Shown here one piece after another: positions 45,430 to 58,200 of a DNA stretch of 64,000 nucleotides. The DNA comes from Hermatobates lingyangjiaoensis (taxonomy: Eukaryota; Arthropoda; Insecta; Hemiptera; Hermatobatidae): positions 50,001-114,000 of the forward strand of contig JAPFBL010000372.1 in NCBI GenBank assembly GCA_026182355.1. Reading direction: 5' to 3'. The translations under genes were made by a program, and so were the position numbers. Below the pieces are notes generated by a model that worked only from the letters and a program-made list of their open reading frames with translations, was not told the DNA's origin and searched no databases. Position 1 is the first letter of the stretch; each line of letters begins with the position of its first letter.

Positions 45430-46300
45430 GCCCACTCCATTCCAGATTTTTTACTTTACTATAAGTAAAGTATAGTGATCGTGAAAAAATTCGATCTCGA
45501 GATTTTGACGGAATTATATGTTTTGAGGCCCCAAAACTCGTTTTATGAAGTTTATTCGATGATGTCTGTGTGTATGTGTGTGTATATGTGTGTGGGTGGG
45601 TGAGTGTGTTATCATTGCTTGTTACCACGCTACGGTCCAGAATCTTTGATGGATCAAGTTGATATTTTACACAAAAATCATAGTGTAGATGATCCCTATT
45701 GTTTTGGAAGAATTATGCATGACGGGAAAGTCACTTTTTTTTGCCAAAAACGGGTTTTTAAAAAACATTTTTGTCTCCTAAACTCCTATCTCTAGAGTTT
45801 TCAAATTTTTGCATTAACTTTGAGGTTACAAATGCAATAAACGAAAAATATATTCAGAATTTTAAAACAGGGGAAAATATTTTTTCTTTTCAATAAAATG
45901 TAAAAATTTTGACTTATAATTCAATCTCAAAGCTTGTGAGAGCAATACAAGCCATACCGTTTGACGGATCAAAATGAAACCATGCTTAAAAATAGAACAT
46001 TATATGGAGAATGATTTGAATTAATTCTTTTTAAAATAACATTCACCAAAGGGGCGTTAAAGTACGATTTCTGTTTACAGAAAATGTTTTTTGACGGTAA
46101 ACGGCTCATTAAAAAATGAAAATTTGACCAAAAAATTAGCAATTTATAAAAAAAAATTCATGAAATTTAATCAGGGCAAATAGCAATAAAGCTGTAAAAA
46201 CTGATTATCCTGGACTAAGGGATCACCTGCTACAGTTGTCGAATTTTTGATTTTATTTTTACGATATTTTTACATTGACTTCGAAATTTTTTGAGCGAAA
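45430..46300 (+). repeat. Unclassified dispersed repeat region
   Basis: Begins with TTTACTTTACTATAAGTAAAG, also at 27.5 kb, plus a (TG)n tract at 45566-45606. The short frames show no domain. Confidence 0.4.
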
Positions 46301-46960
46301 CCACTGAGATAAAATTGATGTTCATAATGGAAAAATTTAAGTAATTTATTGACTTAAATGAGATATAAGAGGAATAATATTATTACATTTAAAAAATCAC
46401 CGACAATAAACATAAATAAATTTCCTTTGTCTTCCATGGTATGATGGATTTGTCTCATAAAATGCTTTAATAAATCTGTATATTGCACTCTTGAGCAAAA
46501 CTTAATAACAGTTTAATTACTTCATCTTTGTGAATTGTAGTATCTTACCATGATATTGAAATGTGACGAATGGACTCTTTCCTCAACAAAGAGTATTTAT
46601 GTTTGTTGACAAATATCCAGTTTTTTCACTATTCTGTGAATAGTTCGGTCTAATAGTTCGTATTTATTATTTTCAAAAATTAGAAGCTCCCAACTATAAA
46701 ATTTTTAAATTATACTGAATCGCTGGCTTTGACTTTGATTTGAGCATGTAAACTGTCTAATTACATTAATATTCGAAATTTTCTAATAGATTACCTACAA
46801 ATTTTATCCAACAGACTTTCCAGCTCTAACAAACCCACTTGATCAAACCCTGTTTTCTTATGTACATAACCTTCTCAAAGTTCTGAAGACGGTTAAAGGA
46901 ATATAACTATATATTTGACACTAAATTGACACATCACAGTAGAATCATTCTTTGATTGCC
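46301..46960. other. AT-rich intergenic sequence
   Basis: Nothing recognised. Confidence 0.35.
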
Positions 46961-46961
46961 A

Positions 46962-47105
46962 CGTATGGTTGTCACCTATGGATCTGTGATTGACACCTAT
47001 GGTTGGCACCTGTGGATACTACCTATGAATGACACTTATGGATGACACCTATGGATGCCACCTATAGATCACAGCTGTGGATGTCACCTATGGATGTCCA
47101 CTCGA
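46962..47105 (+). repeat. Degenerate 12-15 bp tandem repeat
   Basis: About ten imperfect units of CACCTATGGATGA. Confidence 0.85.
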
Positions 47106-47885
47106 TGCCTGTTAATCCAATAGTTATATCACGAGGCCAGAATCATAAATACCTACTTCTACAATACTCGTACATATGATTTGTAGTAGAAGTAAAACAA
47201 ATAACTAGAATATATATCCCGATAGTGGTGAGTTGAAAGACAGATGTCTATTTCTAAATAGAAACTCTTGCAAATACAAGGAAAGTTTGTTATGGACCAA
47301 TTATCCACTTTTAGTTGTCATGGTAACTGCAAAATTAAACATTACTCCTATTATAATTCCTAAAAAAAAAATTATAACATAAAACGAATTTAATCTATTA
47401 TATTCAATAACTTAATTATTCAGTAAACTGGCTAAACTCAATATACATTCATAGCAACCTTATAACAGAGTACAGCAGGCAGGAAAAAGATAACACTGAA
47501 TCAGAAAATATTTGTATACATGATTTTAACAAAGGAGAAGGAAAATGATTTTATTAAATACTAAAGAGCCATCAGTATAATAATTCTATAAAAGACCGAA
47601 AATTTATAACATAATTCAAAATTGAAATCTTTCGTTTGTAGATTGATAAATTTAATTACCGTACATCCTTAATTATAAATGATCTTAAAACGACGTTGTT
47701 TCTTGGATGTTTATGATGTTTTTCAGAGAAAATAAGAGTATTTTCCTGTTTTAAATTTAAAAATTTGGCTTAAATATTCAATATAGAAGGAGGTGAAGTA
47801 AACGATGTAAGAAATCCACTGGCTACTTGAACAAAAGCCATGTTCTCTTGCAGGAGATTATTTTGTATCAAGAAATTTTTTTTAC
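47106..47885. other. AT-rich intergenic sequence
   Basis: Nothing recognised. Confidence 0.35.
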
Positions 47886-47889
47886 TTTG

Positions 47890-48127
47890 GCTTTGTGAAT
47901 AAATCTAATCGCGTTGACCCTCGGAGAAGGACGTTAAACCGTCGGTCCCGAGCCTGTACGATGTCAAGTACTCGTTAAAGATCCCTACTCTAAATACATT
48001 TGAGTTAGGCAAAATTTAGGACTCCCACTTAGAATCAATCTTCATTGTGTGGTATCACAAAGGGCCAATGCTCGGCCTACGTGTGTTCCCTTGTGGAACT
48101 GCCACTGCAACCTAACCTAACCTAACC
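47890..48127 (+). mobile_element. tRNA-derived SINE, headless, telomere-like tail
   Basis: 5' truncated: it starts inside the body at GTGAATAAATCT. It runs through CTCGGAGAAGGACG, CCGAGCCTGTACGATG, the type 1 tail and a perfect (AACCT)n end, CAACCTAACCTAACCTAACC at 48108-48127. Confidence 0.88.
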
Positions 48128-49073
48128 TACTTTGTTTTTTCAAAAATGTTATTACTGCTGTAGTTATACTATTGCATTGATTATTTGCATCAGTGGAGTG
48201 ATATACAAAAATAAGCTTATATATTAAGTCGATCAATCACTATCTGTACTACCTCAGGAATGAAAGACATCTCCCATTTAGATTTACATTATGCTTAAAT
48301 GAAACGTTATATATGATATACCCAAGAAGATTGATATTAAATTTACTTATAGTAAAGTTGAGTGTAGGCCACTCCAGATTTTTTCTAATAAAATCATAAG
48401 TTTACGAGCCTAGAATCTTGGCAGGTGTACCATTTTTTTTTTGTAATATACCAAAAAAATAACGAAAGGATGAGAACTTTGAATGTGTAATTCAATTAAA
48501 CATTTATGTAGTATAAACAAATCTGATTTTTTTTTTAAATAACAAATTACTTTTTGCTGGAACAGGGTTATCAGTATTACCATTTCGACTCGCATGGTAA
48601 TACACTAAGGCAAATGAGCAGTGGTGACTCAAAGTCAAGAATCACTAATACTTCTCGTAAGAATGTTATAATAGTGGTTCGGTCTTCTTCCATAGAATTT
48701 CTGTTAAATGTGGTCAATAACTACACAAAAGAGCATATGAGTTTACCTATTAAACTAATGATTTTTTTTTATATTTGAATTTTCTATTATTTCCATCTTC
48801 AGTTATTTAATCAAAAGTGTATGAGATTTGTTTTGTAAAGTAAAGTTTAAATATTAATTCAATGATAGTCTGAATCAGAAAACCCAGATCATAAGCTCAA
48901 GCTACCGCCGTAGGTTTCGGGAAGGTTATCGTATTTTAAATTTGTGTTTACTTGATAGACTTCTGTTTATCTTTCTACTGGGAGTATTATACCATTAACT
49001 CCTTTTTTACAACATGAATAACACTATATAGAATATTACTGTTTGGTCATATTGAATTATTTCTTCCTTGAAC
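48128..49073. other. Region upstream of LARP7
   Basis: No promoter element can be assigned. A dispersed repeat (TTATAGTAAAGTTGAGTGTAGGCC) lies at 48348-48372. Confidence 0.35.
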
Positions 49074-49203
49074 ATGGAAGATAAAAAACGATTTAGGAAG
49101 AAACAATTGTTTCAGGATATTATAAAACAAGTAGAATTTTATTTTAGTCCGTCTAATTTATACAAAGATCGTTTTATGATGCAGCGTTTTCAAGAACATC
49201 CAG
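49074..49203 (+). CDS. LARP7: LARP7 exon 1 (La motif, first half)
   Basis: Encodes 43 residues plus one base. Contains [20 protein letters not shown], the hallmark La-motif helix with the conserved Gln, Tyr, Phe, Asp-region and Phe that hold the UUU-OH 3' end. Donor GTGATT at 49204 is a weak match but is the only one that keeps the frame. Confidence 0.92.
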
Positions 49204-52200
49204 GTGATTTAGTATTTTTATGTAATATTAAAATTTAATAGTTATTAAGTAAATAACTTCTTCAAAGTTTCTTAAAATAGTTTTTGGTTATTTATTCATA
49301 ATCTCCACATTTCTGTTATTTTACTTTTGAAGTTATAAGTAACTCTGATGAACACTTTGAAGTACATTGAGTTATGTTGCAGAATTTCAAGTATAAAATG
49401 AAATTCCAAGTCTGTAATGGTTTGAAATATTTAGTTATTTTGTTTAGTTTTTAATGTATTTACTTTAAAATGCTATTGATATCTATTTAAGTGCTGAAGT
49501 TTTGTAATTATGTTGAACGATGACTCAGTGTTTCTAATATTTTATTTTTGTTTGCAGATGGGGTTGAACTAACTGTCCTGCTTACATTCAACAAGCTGAA
49601 ATCTCTTACAAATGACTTAAAATTATTAACAAAAGCACTGAATTTGTCTGAAAAATTGATTTTATCTCCAGATAAATCTCGAGTGAAGCCGAAAAATCCA
49701 GTTGTTTCTAAAGAAAATGTTGATGAATGCACCATTTATGTGGTACTTTTTTTAATGTACTTAACTAGTATTGTAGAAATGCCTTTTTTTTTCAAGTTAC
49801 ACTTATTTCCAGCAACATATACCACTTGAAGCTGATCATGATTGGCTGAAAAAACAATTTGAAATTTACGGTTTTGTCGATTATGTGTCATTGCCTAAAT
49901 TTTCCAATGGTAAAGTCAAAGGGTTTGCATTTGTTGAATTCAGCAGCCCAGATGAAGCTCTATCAGCTATTGAGGTAAATAAAATAAATCTCATTTCTCA
50001 TAGATTAACTGATATTATCTGCACATGATACAAGAGGAGTTTTTTTTTTTTAATTTAATCTCATTTCTCATAGAATATTCCATATTTTTAAGGCAATGTT
50101 TAATTTACCATTGAGAGAAGCAAATATTTCTTAATATCTCTATTGTCTCTGTTCCTTGAAGTGCTTAGTTCACCACCCTATGATATCCTCTTTGTCCCTG
50201 TAATTATAAATTCTTTAGTTGTTTCCTATGAGTTTTAAAAAAAATTCAATAACTATTTCTTTAATTGCATAACTATTAAAATAAGTAAGGATTACTTCTT
50301 GTAAATAAGTATAAAATAAATATCTACATTATTAATATTTTAGTTTTATATCGAAATATGAATATGGTAAAATGGGATTTTATGGAATTCAATCAATGAG
50401 ATTTAACTCTCATCATTATTTTTGGATGCCTATTTAATTGTATAATAGTTATATGATGAATAGATATATTTGTGCTCTTTTAAAAATGACAGTGAAATTG
50501 TATTTTGCATTTTTGAAAAACTATTTTTCTTAATATCAAAGACAGAAACATTTAATTTGGATTCTGTTTATTCAACACTAATTTTACCATATATAGTCAG
50601 TCCTATGCTTCTAATGCAAACACTGATATACTATTCTTTCATGAAATAAGAAAATGTTTCAGGATGTATAAAAAAAAATTTAGTTTACCTACTCAAATAC
50701 AATAAAATATATGTTTTTAGCATCAAAACAATCAAGTATTTGAAATTATTAAAATTATAAATTAATATTAGTTAAGTAGGTTTCATGTTCCACTCTCTTG
50801 AAACTGAAATCGTGAAACAACTAAAATATATTTCTTCAGAAGTTAAAGTGTTTCGATAGTTTACGGTTTTTGTAGTAGTAAAACTTTTTCTTTTCTATTT
50901 AAGGTGAAGTTCCTGTTTCAGTTTAGATAATAACCTAATAAAATATATTTGTAATTTATTAATTGTGTTCTTTAATTTGAATTGTAGGATTTCAGAAAAA
51001 ATGGTTATTATTTGAGTTCAGAAATGGATCCAGAAAATCTTTGCAGTATTAGTACTTATGAAGGTAATAATACTGTTGGAAGCCAAAGGAATGCCGGGAG
51101 TTTTTCTTCAGACCCGGCAATTGTTTATGAAGAGAGTGGTATTGAAGAAAATACAGAGATGCACAATCAGTGTGATGAAGATGATGTTAAAATGAAAAGA
51201 AAGCGCGAGTCTTCGTTATCATTATCTGATAGTGAGAACAAAAAAATGAAAATAAATGAAGTGGAAGAACAGACTGTGGTTGTGAAAACAGTTTGTGAAA
51301 GTATTGAAATAGTTAATTTAAAGCCTGTGGAAAGGGGAGACATACCTGAGGACATGGGTGAGTCGAAAGTGCTGGTTTTTTCTTTTCTTTTTTTTTTCTC
51401 TTCAAAAAGTAGTTGTAACTGAAGTGTTTTTTATGTAATATGGAAAGTTACTTTATATTATCGACATCCGTTTACTGACTGTATGTGTTTTTATTCCTGT
51501 ATTGTAGAATATTCTACACTAGGAATCTATATAAATAAATGAATGATTTTATCTGTACATTGCTTAGAAACTGACTCATTTTAAGTTTTCTTTACATTTA
51601 ATACATTGGAGAAATCGAATCCACCCTTAGGAAAATTTCTGTTGGTTTGTCCGCAAAATTTTACACACGTAAACTCTGCCACCATAAAACATATCAAGCT
51701 GAAACTTTGACAGTAGATTTGTGTATGCCTAACATAAAATATAGGCTCTGAATAGATTGATAATTCAATGCAGAAGCAAAGTTATGTAGCTTTAAGGTGT
51801 ATTTTGCTAACTTCTCAGACATGTTTATTTTGAAAATTTACAGTTGTAGCAAGTAGGTTAGTTGATTTAATTATTAAGTTGTTAGTTGATTTTAATTTCA
51901 TATGGGCATATGAATATATTGCATATTTTACATCATTGAAAATGTGTCCCAGAGTTGAGTCTGTACTATCTATTCAGAATGAATAGTTTTCTGAACGAGC
52001 AATTCTCAACCCTTAATATGAACAGGCAAGAAAAATCAATAAACAATTTCTTTCCTATATCATACCTAGGAAAGAACTTACAAGTCAGTAAAGAGAGTGA
52101 TTAGTGATGAGGAAGCAGTTCATTATCCAACTGAATTTCTTTCTCCTGGAATGCCTGCTTATAAGTAAAAACTTAAGTAGGAGCACCAATCATGCTGCAA

Positions 52201-55200
52201 TTTAGTAGCAGTAACAAATTTCATGTTACGAAACGTGAGTGCCCCAAAAACTGTGCAACGGGACACGACTCTAAATTCGTGCTCTGAATAGATATGCCAT
52301 AGAGGCGTACATCATGGTTGGGTATGGTAATGGGGAGTCTGTGTGTATACCACACATACCATTGATTCTGAGCCACTGCTGTTTACGTTGAAATGATTGC
52401 AAAGTCCCGTCAGAGTCTATTTCGCAATGACGTTAACTAACTCGCAAGGGGAAAGTTTATCTAACACAGGAATTGAAGTGAGTGAGACCAAGTTTTTCTC
52501 ACATGGTCAACTGTAGTTTACTTGCTCAAGAGTTAGAGGTTCCAACAGTTTGTTCTTTCATGAACCTGAAGGACAGACATCGAATGTAGTGTATACAGAG
52601 GCATTTGCTTAACACTGTACTAATAATGGTATTTTCTACGATTCTATAATTTCTAATGGCATTTTGGAATACCAAGTATAATAGAATTTTTGATTCCGTC
52701 AAAGACGGGTACGTTTGCTAGTTTATTCTAATTGAAGAATCAAATAAAAATTTATTACTATGAACCTACTGAAAGATAAGAGGTTATGAATTGTATAGTT
52801 ATTTGCATGAATTTATAAAAGAATATTTTTTTAAAAATTAATATTACTAACAGTTCTTAATTCCACCAATCCAATTAATTCTAAATTCCAGTAATGTTTC
52901 ATTACTTATGCAATCTGTTATTGTATGTTATTTACTCATATTGGGGGATTTCAAACATTACGTCACCTAACAAAAAAAAGTTTAATATGAAAACTAACAA
53001 CACTTAGTGTTCTTCTTCAGGTTTACATCTAAAAAAAATACACATTATCTGTGTGGTTTAAGAACATCAGAGTGAATTATTTGAAATTGAATACAATATA
53101 TGAATATCAAATTGCACTATTGAGGTTTTTAGCCAGGAAATTAATATGAAGAATGACTTAATTAATTCTGAAAATATTTATATTTTTTTAGATGTAAACC
53201 TGAAGAAGAGCACTAAGTGTTCGAAACGTGTTGTTTTTCATAATAAACTTTTTTTGTGTAGAGACGTAATTCTTGAAATCCTCCAATATGAATTCAATGA
53301 CTTTCAAACGAATGAAACAATTCCTTATCTTAAACTAATTAAAATACTGAAATGTGAACAAATGTCAAACGTCAATTTGGTACTTTGCAGTATTAAGATT
53401 TCATGGGTTTGAATGATTTAATAGAGAAAAATGTTTGAAACAAAAGTTATAGGGAATAGAATTTTTAATTGAACATGTCTTTTCAGATTTTCTCTGGTTA
53501 TTTGTTTGTAAACTTTATTTATTTTGTTTTGTTTTTTATATCTTGTAAATTTTATAGATTAGATTGTAACAGATTCACTGCCTGAAAAACCTTCCATATA
53601 GGATTGTGAATATATTGTTAATCATATCTATTTCGAATAATTAATAGTTTACTCACTGTAAACGTGGTTCGTTAAGGTGGTTGAAAATAGTCCCAAAAAT
53701 TTGAATTGTTTTAAAAAAATCGTACCTATGGCATCATTGTGGAATGCATATGTAGAATATATTTCCAGATGACCCGGTTGGTAAAGTTTCAAAATGGACC
53801 CCCATAGTATCTGATTACACGAATGTTTAATTGCACTATTAACGTTTTTAACAAGGAAATTAGCATGAAAAATGACTTAAAATTCAACATGAATATATAT
53901 ATTTTTTATATGTAAACCTGAAGAAGAATACTAGGTGTTAGAAATGTGTGGTACGCTTATGTAGAATATACAGGGTGTCCATAAAGTCCATGTGTAGGTT
54001 AAAAAAATTATAACTTGATTCGAATTTACGATAGAAATAATCTGTAAAAAAGATTAGAAGGAAGTAAACCTACATTTTTTAAGGTTTTATTCTAAAAATA
54101 ATTTTTAGTTTCCACAGTCCTCCATTATTAGCAATATAGAGGGTAATACGCTTTTGCAGTTTACGGAAAACATGCGCCAACTGATTTACAATAATCCGTA
54201 AAATTTTATTAGTTATTTTAGATTTCAAATCTTCAAATGAACAAGATTTAGATGCATGCACAGTTGTTTTCACATACCCTATAAGAAAAATCTAATGGAG
54301 TCAAGTCTGGCGAATGTGAAGATGAATGAAATGGTTCACCTCTTCCGATTTATCTGTTAGGAATTTTCCCTTATGATGGAGGATAAGTGGATAAAATTTC
54401 AAGAAAACTTTAAAAAATATAGATTTACTTCTTTCTAATCCTTTTTACAGATCATTTCTATCCCAGCTACAAATAAGGGTATATTTTTTTTAAAACGCAC
54501 ACGGACTTTATGGACACCCTGTATAAATGAAACATATATTTCCAAACGATCTGCTTGATATAGTTTCAAAATTTGTATGAATATACCCCATAGTATCTGA
54601 TTACACGAATATTGATTTGTTTGTGATCTTTATTGGGGAAATATAATGTAATTCTTTTCTTTGTTTTAGATCCTTTAGACTTGAGTGCACAAGTGGGAAC
54701 TAATGGTGAGGAGAATGTTAAAAAGAGAAGGCGAAAGAAAAAGAAAAACAAAGTTGATGCAAAAGAAAACATCATAACCAATGGCTTGCAAGTCCTTTCA
54801 AAGTAGGTATATGCCACACCAGTCAGGGCTTTTAGTAAAACTTTAAAACACACACGGGTTAAACCACAAAATTTAATAGAATAAACAGTTTTAATTCATC
54901 TTTGTTGTGGGGATCAGATGCGTTATAATAAAGCATGAATTGTCATTAGTACTGGAGACTTGAGGCTGCAATCTTTGTCAAGACCGTAGATTTATCTTGT
55001 GAGAGATGGATACAACTGAAAACCGTTGTTCCGAGCCTGTACGACTCAAAGATACGTGTTAAAGATACTGCATTTACTTAAACAAGGCATAGTAAAGCAA
55101 ACCCTATGAATTTTGTTAATACTTCAAAATCTTTGTAGAGTAAAAAAAGTTAATGAAATAGCCTCCACATGTGGAATTTAATAATAGATATAAACAACCT

Positions 55201-58200
55201 TTAGGGAAGAAGTAAAAAAAGAAATGTATCTGCTTTCCAATATGAAACAAATGTACACTCCATAACCCCACCCACTTCCATCCTCCTATTTCTAGTCAGT
55301 TGTATCACAAATACTCATCCTTGAGATGTACTCTTTCATTATTTTATTTTATACCTTTTACTTTATATTATAGATAGAGAACTCTCTCATGTCATTGTAT
55401 TTTTTAAGATAATAGAACTAATGTGTTCGAAATGCGTGTTTATATTATTAAATTTTATTGAAAATGATCGCCGTCTCTGCATTCACGACCTTTTTATTCA
55501 CAGATTCTAGCCTCCTGGCTATTTCCCTTATTATAGTAGGTAAACTATAAATCAGGTTCGCCAAATAAATAGGTTAAGTGAACGAAAGAAATTTAATAAC
55601 ATGGTCTAAATGTATATTCACCTTACACTAATAAACAAGCTTTCAACAATCAATCATATGTCATCCTCAGGTTTACTATTAAATTTAATAAATTAAACAA
55701 AGAAAGTTATAAATGATATTTTGGTCTAAGTTCTATTCACAACTGAAGGCACGGATGGATGGATTGGGGGGGGGTTTAGCAAATGTATAGTTAGGGTTAT
55801 AAATGTGACCCGGCCATAGAGAATAAACTCCAATCTACCTGCTAACTTCCACTCCCTTAATAAATTTAAATCTATTTTCTATTGTTTTTAAGCTTGGTAT
55901 GATAACAAAAATCACTATTTTAAATATTTAAATTTGGACCTTCATCCTTGATGTAAAGAGTTTCGAGGATATGCAATTTGTTTGCATCACTATTACAATC
56001 TAAAATAGTGGTCCTCTGAACTAATGACTGTCTTGTTAGCGCTGTGCCATGGACCTCCTCTGAGTGATTTTTAGGTGCCCTCGTGGCAAGTTGCATGGTC
56101 AGGCGTCCTCGATAGTCTGGTCGTAGTCATCCCATTATTATATTTCTATATGTGGAGACTATTTCATTTAATTTTTTACCCGACAATGAGTAAATACCAG
56201 ATAATACCTGATTGCACTATCTTAGAACTTCAAACTCTTTACAATGAACATCTGCTCCTGCTCTATTAACTTGTGAAGCAGCTGATCCGTCTTCATAAAC
56301 ATATGCCCATGTATTGTGTCTATATGGTTTCTAAAAAGATTTGTTTTTCGTATAGATTTATGAGTTTAGAAAATAGTACTGTTGATTCCTTTACTTAAGA
56401 GCTACTTGCAGTTTTGGGGTAAGGGTCTGTTTTATCTAGTCTATATTCTACATTTAACCCCGATCTATAACTTTTTTTTTCACAAAACATAATCTTTATT
56501 ATTAATATTATGTTTTTATGACTATTAGAAATAGTCATCAATTCTGTTCACTTATTCAAAGAAATTTATCTGAGGCTTCTTTCTCTCTGAGGTTTAGGTT
56601 AGTGGCGCAGCAACCGTTTTTGCCGCCCGGAGCAGTCGTAAGATCTCAAATAAACTTTCATAAATTTAAAATACATTTATTTTTAATTTGAAAAAATTAA
56701 ATTTGAAAAATCCGTTTAAAAACAGTATTACACACATAAAGCAGAAAAAGAATTACGGTCTTAACTCAATTTGGTACAAAATTTCAGATTTTTTGTTAGC
56801 TTTTTATAATTACTTTGTTTTTTATTTTTACAAACTCAAATTGCCGCCTTGGTGAACCGCCCCCTCCTCCTGCGTTGTTACGCCACTGGCTTATGCTAGC
56901 ATTGTTGTTATAGGGGTAGATTTTGGTTATTCTAGGGATTTGCTATTTGCAGCGCTTTATTTTGAAGGTAAACCAGATTTCAGCGATGTCATAAGAGACT
57001 ATCGGCATTACTTCGTAGCTATATACCGTAACTTATAAAAATATTTTACATAAACACGTGTGAAGAAATCAATGATCAAACCACAATATGAAATGGGAAA
57101 ACAAGACTTAACATCTTTGAACCGTAACAAGCGGTCTTCGTCAGAGTCAAAACTCTTCATTTGGGTTTTTGACTCTGACGAAGACCGGTTGTTACGGTTG
57201 AAAGATCTTAGTCTTGTTTTCCCATTTCATATTGTGGTTTGATCATTGGCCGTAACTGATGTGTAAATCTTGCGTTGACTCCATCAACCTCCTGTTAATT
57301 TGCAAGTAAATTTATTTTACTCCCCTCTCCTATTGCCTCTCCTGTTTTTTTTTAAGTTTGAATTGGAATCAAGAGTTATTTTATTGTTAGAATTAAAAAA
57401 AATATGTGAATACATCAATTAATCATTAACTTCTTATCAAAGAGCTGGTCCTTTTACTTTTACAAAGCTAAATGATATAACAACCTTCAAGCAAATCCTT
57501 TTAATATGTCGCATTTCAACAAATATTTCAAAAACAAAAGAATTTGTTTCTAAATAACATGTTCTATAGAGGTATGCGACAGAAGAAGCGGAATTAATGG
57601 GATTTGAAAAAAACCATTGGAATGATGACTTTTATATTTAGGCTATAAATTCATTACAAAAGCAATTACGAAATTATAGCGTGCATATGTTATAAAGTAT
57701 TAAAACTTAATTCGTATTATAAGTTGTAACTTATTATAACATAATTAGTATTAATAATTAAGATTAATATCACCATATTAAGAATATACCATTAAAACAG
57801 TATTACACACATAAAATATAAAAACAATTACGGCCTTAAAAACTCAATTTGCTATGAAATTTTAGATTTTTTGTTAGCTTTTTATGATTTCAATTTTTTT
57901 CTATTTTTACAAACCCAAAATACTGCTTCCTGGTATGTGCCGCACGGGTGGATTGCCCCCCCCCCCCCGCATTGTTATGCCACTGGTTTAGGTTTTATTG
58001 GTAACAAAAAAAAACGACAACTAGAAGATAAAGTGCAGATAAAAACCTCTTCTTCCACAGAAGTTATAGAAGTATTATTCTTGAAAACATTTGTTATTAA
58101 TAAATGAAGTACTACTCGTATTTCAGTTGTATTCAAGTTCTATTTTCTGTTGCCCCCGAGATTTCTTGCTTTCTTTTTGTCAATAATATTTGAAGAGTAG

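Noticed and set aside
46870..46910. CTGAAGACGGTT hammerhead candidate
   Set aside because: No GAA after stem II and no pairing for stem I.
49508..49735. Minus-strand frame of 75 codons
   Set aside because: Antisense shadow of LARP7 exon 2.
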